DNA of 37,755 nucleotides from positions 1-37,755 of the forward strand of contig JAFDEE010000041.1 in assembly GCA_019310525.1 (NCBI GenBank), given 5' to 3'. Every line of letters begins with the position of its first letter. Positions within the stretch are counted from its first letter, which is position 1. Shown one piece after another: positions 32,538 to 37,755 of this stretch. The notes beneath the pieces were generated by a model. That model saw only the letters and a program-made list of their open reading frames with translations, did no database searches and had not been told where the DNA came from. The DNA is from Deltaproteobacteria bacterium (lineage in GTDB: Bacteria; Desulfobacterota; DSM-4660; Desulfatiglandales; HGW-15). The position numbers and the translations under genes are program-made.

Positions 32538-34517
32538 ATGATCAATCACTTTGATACTAATCTGCTTCGAAAAAACAAGATCATTTTCCGGCAATACGCC
32601 CAAATGAGGAGAGAGTATGCCTATGAACTTAACCAGGAGAAGGCCTCCGTGGCCTTTGAGATCATCCCGGCCCTCTTAAGCGTCAATGAGCCCGAACTCC
32701 CCGGTTTCGTTCCTGACGGGGAGGATGCTTGTGGTGTTTACGGAATCGGAACTTCGAGCGACCTCGAAGGGCAAATCCACCGCTATTTCCCGGAAATGAA
32801 AAAGCGCCGCGTCCATTTTCAGAAATACCTGGTCAAGAGACCCATCGTGGAGTCCCTTTTCCTCATGGGGAGCATCGGAACGGTGGCCCAGACGGAGAAG
32901 TCGGATTTCGATTTCTGGGTTTGTGTGGACTCTACAGTCTTTGACGCTCGCTGTCTCCGACACTTGCACAAGAAGACCCAGGAGATCTCCCTTTGGTGCG
33001 GGAGCACTTTCGGCATGGAAGTCCACTTTTTCATATCGGAGTTGGACCGTGTCCGGGAAAACGATTTCGGGCGGGTGGACGAGGAGAGCACGGGATCAAG
33101 CCAGAAGCGGTTCTTGAAGGAAGAGTGTTACAGGACCATGCTGTTCGTTGCGGGAAAGATACCCATCTGGTGGGTGGTTCCTCAGGGAACGGACCGTGAG
33201 GGATACTATCGACTCATGGATCGATTCAGGGAAGAGGCCCCTTATGACTTCGACGACTTCGTGGACCTGGGATACTTGGGTAGCATCTCCAGGGAGGAAT
33301 TCATGGGGACGGCCCTGTGGCACTTGAGCAAGGGCATCAAGGACCCCTTTAAGGCCCTCCTCAAGATGGCCATGATGGAGTGGTATCTTTCCGATGCCTT
33401 CGAGGGGAGATTGCTCTGTGATCTTTTAAAGGAACGGGTGCTTGCAGGCGGGAAAAACCTGCTGGATGTTGACCCTTACCTCCTGATGGTGGAAACCGTC
33501 CTTGATTATTACCTTTCACAGGGTCGATACGAGCACATGGATCTCGTCCGAAAGGCCTTTTACCTCAAAGCCGATCCAGGAATTACGAGGGTGAAACTAC
33601 GTCGCGGCCCTGGTGATTACAAGACAGAGGCCTTCAGAGGACTGATCGGGAAATGGGGATGGCCGATCGAGGTCGTGGAGGAACTCAACCTGGTGGAGAA
33701 GTGGAGCTATGCCAGGCATTTGAAGCTTTCAACAGAAATCAACAAGTTTTTCTTTTCCACCTACCGCAGGCTTTCCGATAGTCAACTTCTGAAGGAAAGA
33801 CAGGCGATCAACGACCTGGATCTTACCATCTTGGGAAGAAGAATCTATGTTCTGTTCTCAAGGCAACCCAAGAAACTCCAGTTGATCCCTTACCTTACCG
33901 GCAGAAGAATCGTCCTGGACCGTTGCATATTCCAGTACCGGCGCAGCAAGTCCGGTCAGTCGGGGTGGACTCTTCTCGATGCGACCCGCTATGCACTCGA
34001 GAGGAACAAGAAGCCGCCCCGCATATTCACTTCGGACCGGATCGTGAGGGCCGCCGCCTGGTTGGTGATAAACGGCATCTTCGATTCTCGCGAAACGACC
34101 GTGGAGATGCCTTCTAATCCTTCGGGTGTGGACATCAACCGGTTGATCGAGTTGCTTCGGCACCTCTATGATTTTTTCAAGCCCGGGGAGAGGGGAGTGG
34201 GCATGGGAGACGCCCTGCAAAGTGAGGCCAAATACGAGAGAATCGTCGTGGTAGTGGATATGGAGCCTTTAGCCGTACCTGGAGGTCCGTCGAGTATCGA
34301 TCTGGTTTACAGTAATACCTGGGGTGAGATCTTCACGGATGCCTTTCCTTTCCAGGAAGGGCTCTCAGTCGTGAGCGGGTATGTGCACCAGATGGAGCTG
34401 AAGGATCCCTCGGAGGCCGTATCCAGGGTCAAGGTATACCTTCCCCAGACGGAAAAGGACGACGAACGACGAAAGATGATTTACCAGGCGATATTGTTTG
34501 GGTTTGCAGGATGTTAA
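32538..34517 (+). CDS. Class I adenylate cyclase (CyaA type), short form
   Basis: A 659-residue homologue of enterobacterial CyaA. The nucleotidyltransferase core has LMGSIGTVAQTEKSDFDFWVCVD, with the metal-binding DxD in SDFDFW, then WCGSTFGMEVHFFISELDRVREND and EESTGSSQKRFLKEECYRT. Family blocks continue with FVDLGYLGSISREEFMGTALWHLSKGIKDPFKALLK, LDVDPYLLMVETVLDYY, DLVRKAFYLK and LVYSNTWGEIFTDAF. E. coli CyaA has about 848 residues, so part of its C-terminal regulatory region is absent. It makes cAMP from ATP in the cytoplasm. It stands alone; the CNB proteins at 16475-17674 are candidate receptors. The ATG has only a weak ribosome binding site. Confidence 0.88.
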   Translation: MINHFDTNLLRKNKIIFRQYAQMRREYAYELNQEKASVAFEIIPALLSVNEPELPGFVPDGEDACGVYGIGTSSDLEGQIHRYFPEMKKRRVHFQKYLVKRPIVESLFLMGSIGTVAQTEKSDFDFWVCVDSTVFDARCLRHLHKKTQEISLWCGSTFGMEVHFFISELDRVRENDFGRVDEESTGSSQKRFLKEECYRTMLFVAGKIPIWWVVPQGTDREGYYRLMDRFREEAPYDFDDFVDLGYLGSISREEFMGTALWHLSKGIKDPFKALLKMAMMEWYLSDAFEGRLLCDLLKERVLAGGKNLLDVDPYLLMVETVLDYYLSQGRYEHMDLVRKAFYLKADPGITRVKLRRGPGDYKTEAFRGLIGKWGWPIEVVEELNLVEKWSYARHLKLSTEINKFFFSTYRRLSDSQLLKERQAINDLDLTILGRRIYVLFSRQPKKLQLIPYLTGRRIVLDRCIFQYRRSKSGQSGWTLLDATRYALERNKKPPRIFTSDRIVRAAAWLVINGIFDSRETTVEMPSNPSGVDINRLIELLRHLYDFFKPGERGVGMGDALQSEAKYERIVVVVDMEPLAVPGGPSSIDLVYSNTWGEIFTDAFPFQEGLSVVSGYVHQMELKDPSEAVSRVKVYLPQTEKDDERRKMIYQAILFGFAGC

Positions 34518-34537
34518 AATGTGGGTTTAGGAGAGAC

Positions 34538-36076
34538 CTAACGTTTTTTCTTAACAACACGTCTCCGAACGACCCGCCTTCTCGGCCTTCTCACCACCCT
34601 CCTCTTCCTCCTCCCCCCCTTTGGAGAAGCAAGCGCAGCGGAGGCCACTCCAGGCCCATCTGCCGTTGAATGCTCCTGCCAGTAACCGCAAGTGGCCCTT
34701 GGACACTTCAAGATCTCGGTCCCGTCCCTTTTCGTGCCTTCAACCAGGAAAGGATTTTGGCACTGTGGGCAAGGAATATGGAACGGCTTGCCCCAACTGA
34801 TGAAGTTGCATTCCGGAGCATTACACTTGTAATAGGTCTTACCAGTTGAGGTCTCTTCCCTGCTGATGACTCCTGTTTTGCAAAGGGGACACTGAAGAGA
34901 GAGGGCCTGTTCGAACTCCTGGATGCGTTTTTCAATGTCATCTTCCGGAGGTTCCTCTGGTTCAGGCTCAGCCTCAGGTTCAGACTCTTTCGCCTCATCC
35001 GCTCCGGGTTCAGGGGGAAGGGATTCATACCCGGTACGGGGATAAGCGGAATCTCCCGTCAAGGCTGCGGTTTCATCCTCATCGGATAACTCTTCTGTCT
35101 CATCCATTTCCGGTTGAGCATCTTGGGCATCTTCCCTGGGCTCCATCCCGGCACGATCATCTTCCTCCTCGGCTTTTTCTTCATCCGGCAGTTGGGCCGC
35201 ATCTGCAGTCTCTCCCTGAGGTGCCTGAGGAAGCGAGGATTCCATCTCCTGGAACGGAATGTCTTTGATTCCGGATTCATCCGTGGCTGTTTCATCGGAG
35301 GATAAGGTTTCGATATCGTTGGGTTCAAGGGAAACGCCTTCTTCAGAACCAGTCCCTGCAAACCCTTCCCTTTCCGTTTGCTTTTGGGACTGCTCCCGTA
35401 TCTTCTTGAGCAGTTCAGCCTGGTAAATATCCGAGAGCTTCCGTCTGGGTCCGATCGTGGATGGTGGGATGAAAATAGGGGAGGCAGGAGTTCGTTCCTT
35501 GATTTTTGTTGAGGTAGTGCTGGATTTGCGCCCTTTTCGCGAGGATTTTTCCTGCGATAGGGGAACCCCTTGCATCTTCAAGATCTGATCGAAGACGCGA
35601 AGGGCCGATTCCAGGTCTTTTCTCCCGGAGCGAGCTTCATCCACGGCCTGGGCCAGGGATGCGATCAGATTGAGACCCGGCATCTTGGGAAACGCCCGGT
35701 CGATCATCTGAACCACGCTGATGGTTGGAGTCTTGGCGGAAATGTGCCCCTCTTCGTCTAGGCCGGCATATTCCTTTTGGATGATATCCTGTAGAATATC
35801 CTCCGTGTCTTCCTCCATGGCGAGTCCCATTTCAGTGATTTCCTGGAAGAGGGTGGACAGGGTATAGCGTTCCGACGGATTGGAGAAGTTCTCCATCTCC
35901 TCAGTCAGTTGTTCGGTGAGGAGAATCATACTCGTCACGTTTACGAGGTTCAAGGGAAGGTCGTCGATACCATAGTGGCTTCCAAGCAGTCTGTCCATGT
36001 GCTGGAAAAAAATTTTATCGAAGCATTCTCTGAGGGTTACACCTTCCGATGGTTTGTTTTCAGCAGGCTTTTCCAT
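34538..36076 (-). CDS. Acidic protein with two topoisomerase-type C4 zinc ribbons and a basic tail
   Basis: A 512-residue protein not recognised as a named family. Residues 1-175 are helical. A disordered linker (about 175-400) begins Ser/Lys-rich and becomes extremely Glu/Asp/Pro-rich. Two C4 zinc ribbons of the topoisomerase I type follow: CPLCKTGV with CNAPEC, then CPQCQNPF with CPRATC. The last 30 residues are an Arg/Val/Lys tail with repeated RRVV, like histone-like DNA-binding tails. No topoisomerase or nuclease core is present. It probably binds nucleic acid through its C-terminus and a partner through its N-terminus. It lies downstream of the ParA and acidic-protein genes on the same strand, after a 186-bp gap. 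Confidence 0.75.
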   Translation of the reverse strand: MEKPAENKPSEGVTLRECFDKIFFQHMDRLLGSHYGIDDLPLNLVNVTSMILLTEQLTEEMENFSNPSERYTLSTLFQEITEMGLAMEEDTEDILQDIIQKEYAGLDEEGHISAKTPTISVVQMIDRAFPKMPGLNLIASLAQAVDEARSGRKDLESALRVFDQILKMQGVPLSQEKSSRKGRKSSTTSTKIKERTPASPIFIPPSTIGPRRKLSDIYQAELLKKIREQSQKQTEREGFAGTGSEEGVSLEPNDIETLSSDETATDESGIKDIPFQEMESSLPQAPQGETADAAQLPDEEKAEEEDDRAGMEPREDAQDAQPEMDETEELSDEDETAALTGDSAYPRTGYESLPPEPGADEAKESEPEAEPEPEEPPEDDIEKRIQEFEQALSLQCPLCKTGVISREETSTGKTYYKCNAPECNFISWGKPFHIPCPQCQNPFLVEGTKRDGTEILKCPRATCGYWQEHSTADGPGVASAALASPKGGRRKRRVVRRPRRRVVRRRVVKKKR

Positions 36077-36262
36077 ATTTTTCTCTCTTCGTCCCCGGAC
36101 GGTTCATACGCCTCCGCCAGGATCCCTGCAGCTAGCTTCAGGGAGGAATGACAGGTGAGCGCCCCAAAGCACTTTTGCACAAAGGCGGGTTTAACTCCCT
36201 CACAATTCCGCTCAGGATACCCCACTGCTTGAAGCGGAAACCTTCATCCCGGTCCTTGCTTT

Positions 36263-36754
36263 CTACTCCTCCCATTCATTGATCATCTCGCCAGCCTTGG
36301 ATGCCGATTGAGTAATTTTTTCCTCCGGGGATTCCTCATCATGTGTTGAGGAAACATCGGACCGATCCGGATCCTCTTCTTCCGGCTTGGATTCGTTGAT
36401 TTGATCCGTCGACTCTTCACCTTCACCTTTCTCGTCCTGAGATTCCCTGCTGGGAGGGGCCTGCTCCTCATCCCTTTTCATGCTTGTGTCTCTCGAAGTG
36501 GAAACAGAAAGATAATTTCCATCCCTGTCCAGCAGAACGGAAAGGGTCACTTTGACTTCGAAGTCCAACTGGTAGGCCACTTGTCCCTGGTGTACAACGA
36601 TATCTCCCCTCTTGTATTCCACGTCCTCGTCGATACCGAGACCGTGCTCTTTTCTGAAGATGTTTTCGAGGGCTTCCCAGTCCAAATCCGCCGTAATAGC
36701 GTCGATCAATTCCTGTTCACAGGTCTTGATAACCTCCGAATCCGTGATTTTCAT
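36263..36754 (-). CDS. Acidic hypothetical protein downstream of ParA
   Basis: A 163-residue protein with no recognised family. Residues 1-95 look folded: a helical start (EVIKTCEQELIDAITADLDWEALENIF) and beta-rich segments (DVEYKRGDIVVHQGQVAYQLDFEVKVTLSVLLDRDGNYLSV). The last 65 residues are highly acidic and probably disordered, with many Glu, Asp, Ser and Pro. AAAGGGG precedes the ATG at a somewhat long distance. It begins 42 bp after the ParA stop and is probably co-transcribed with ParA. The acidic tail parallels the linker of the next gene's product, which suggests a shared assembly. Function is unknown. Confidence 0.7.
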   Translation of the reverse strand: MKITDSEVIKTCEQELIDAITADLDWEALENIFRKEHGLGIDEDVEYKRGDIVVHQGQVAYQLDFEVKVTLSVLLDRDGNYLSVSTSRDTSMKRDEEQAPPSRESQDEKGEGEESTDQINESKPEEEDPDRSDVSSTHDEESPEEKITQSASKAGEMINEWEE

Positions 36755-36796
36755 GGTTAATGTTCCCCTTTCATTTAAAAGGTCGTCATTCCCTGC

Positions 36797-37612
36797 CTAT
36801 TCTGGAAGGCCGGATACGGCAACCTTCAAATCCCCCCTGGGTTTATCTTCTGTCCGTTGAATGACCTCCCCGGCCAGGTCCAGATACCTCTTGGCCCCAA
36901 AAGAGCGGATGTTATGAAAAACCAGAGGTCTTCCAGTCCCGGCACTTTCCCTGAAATCAGTGCTCCTGGGAATCGCGGTTTTAAAAACCGCTTTCCCGAA
37001 GTGTTTTCTTGCGGCCTCCGCGATCTTACGGGACGCCGGGTCGTCGGAGTCGAGCATGGTCAACAGGATTCCCGACATGCGGAGACCGGGATTGTACCTG
37101 GTTTTCAGCCAACGAAAACACTTGAGGGAGTATTGTATTTCTTCGAGGGCATAGAATTCGCATTGAAGCGGGAGCAGGAACGAGTCGGCGGTGGCCAGGG
37201 CACTGGCGCAATAAGAATTCAAGGAAGGGGGGGAATCCAGAATGACGTAATCGTATATCTCCTTAAGATTTATAAATTTTTCTCTCAATCTGAGTTCTTC
37301 GTCCATCCCTTTACCGGACAGTAGTAGTAATTCAGGATTGCAGGAGGGAAGGGAGGGAAGGATGTGCAGGTACCTTACGGAAGTGGGAATCGCCGCGCTC
37401 TTAGGCGATATTTCTCCGGTCATGATCTTGTAAAGATTGTTGTTTAATTTTTCAGTGAGGCCTTCGAAACTCATGGATGCATGTCCCTGGGGATCAAAGT
37501 CAACGAGAAGGGTTTGTTTTTCAGCAAGGGCAAGGGCCGTCGAAAGATTGACGGCCGTTGTGGTTTTGCCTACACCTCCTTTCAGGCTCGCAACGCAGAT
37601 TATTACACCCAT
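36797..37612 (-). CDS. ParA/MinD-family ATPase
   Basis: A 271-residue P-loop ATPase of the ParA type. The deviant Walker A is SLKGGVGKTTTAVNLSTAL with the signature Lys. Other motifs are switch I/A' LVDFDPQGHAS, Walker B DYVILDSPPSL and LLPLQCEFYALEEIQYSL. Such ATPases dimerise on ATP and bind DNA nonspecifically to position plasmids, chromosomes or protein complexes. ATG 37612 has AAGAGG immediately upstream; the frame extends upstream without family residues. No parB or parS-like gene is adjacent, so it is more likely an orphan positioning ATPase working with the two downstream proteins than the main chromosome-partition ParA. Confidence 0.9.
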   Translation of the reverse strand: MGVIICVASLKGGVGKTTTAVNLSTALALAEKQTLLVDFDPQGHASMSFEGLTEKLNNNLYKIMTGEISPKSAAIPTSVRYLHILPSLPSCNPELLLLSGKGMDEELRLREKFINLKEIYDYVILDSPPSLNSYCASALATADSFLLPLQCEFYALEEIQYSLKCFRWLKTRYNPGLRMSGILLTMLDSDDPASRKIAEAARKHFGKAVFKTAIPRSTDFRESAGTGRPLVFHNIRSFGAKRYLDLAGEVIQRTEDKPRGDLKVAVSGLPE

Positions 37613-37755
37613 AACCTCTTGAGTTCCTTTTGGTTGGGGATTGCCTTTCAAATATCCGAGGCTCCCCGGATGGCGTATTCACTGAATCTTTCCCCAGGAT
37701 ATCTCACAGCACCTCTTCCGGAAGGTCTTTCTTTTGTAACCTTGTGGTCTCTTGT
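37613..37755. other. Upstream edge of the ParA operon
   Basis: 143 bp reaching the window edge. It should contain the leader or promoter of the ParA operon. No gene or clear signal was identified. Confidence 0.4.

Noticed and set aside
36037-36225. 62-codon minus-strand frame between the acidic and zinc-ribbon genes
   Set aside because: It overlaps the start of the zinc-ribbon gene and shows no protein signature or ribosome binding site.

Overview
The window is a chromosomal segment of a moderately GC-rich, Gram-negative bacterium. The gene families suggest a deltaproteobacterium (Desulfobacterota): large PAS/GAF hybrid histidine kinases, a sigma54 response regulator with a matching -24/-12 promoter, a fused 3-hydroxyacyl-CoA dehydrogenase/enoyl-CoA hydratase, Rrf2 and MOSC proteins, and intergenic regions full of long palindromic repeats. 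This assignment rests on family recognition only. No rRNA, tRNA, CRISPR array, transposase or phage gene was seen.

Layout. 1-365: structured non-coding DNA. 366-4909: hybrid kinase with a damaged 5' end, a sigma54 promoter, then a sigma54-dependent response regulator. 5004-6921: class V aminotransferase, divergent from a CYTH triphosphatase-like gene. 6922-8359: 1.4 kb of nested palindromic repeats. 8360-12390: periplasmic substrate-binding protein overlapping a membrane hybrid kinase. 12567-17674: HtrA-type protease, a lipoprotein paralogue that has lost catalytic residues, SfsA, a cyclic-nucleotide-binding/PilZ fusion and a second cyclic-nucleotide-binding protein. 17765-18296: small overlapping gene pair resembling a toxin-antitoxin module. 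18297-18868: inverted copy of the 7-8 kb repeats. 18869-20905: beta-oxidation fusion enzyme. 21447-24143: nadA and a PanP-type aspartate decarboxylase. 24749-26698: chemoreceptor. 27568-28462: Rrf2 regulator overlapping a MOSC gene. 28485-31430 (minus strand): panE interrupted by an in-frame amber codon, then GAF, kinase-like and universal stress genes. 31431-32060: more repeats. 32538-34517: class I adenylate cyclase. 34538-37612 (minus strand): ParA ATPase, an acidic protein and a zinc-ribbon protein with a basic tail.

How the genes work together. Signal transduction dominates: two hybrid kinases, one sigma54 regulator, one chemoreceptor, one GAF protein, one kinase-like protein, one cAMP-producing enzyme, and two proteins with cyclic-nucleotide domains, one also carrying a PilZ (c-di-GMP) domain. 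NadA and PanP both draw on the aspartate pool, for NAD and for beta-alanine/pantothenate. PanE acts in the other branch of pantothenate synthesis but appears interrupted.

The most unusual content is the repeats. One roughly 160-bp palindromic element (7942-8104) sits inside another repeat, flanked by a 5-bp direct duplication, and a paralogous uninterrupted site lies 0.6 kb away. A related copy at 31737-31891 keeps the nested stems but with different, still complementary arms. This points to a mobile or structured element family whose fold is conserved more than its sequence.
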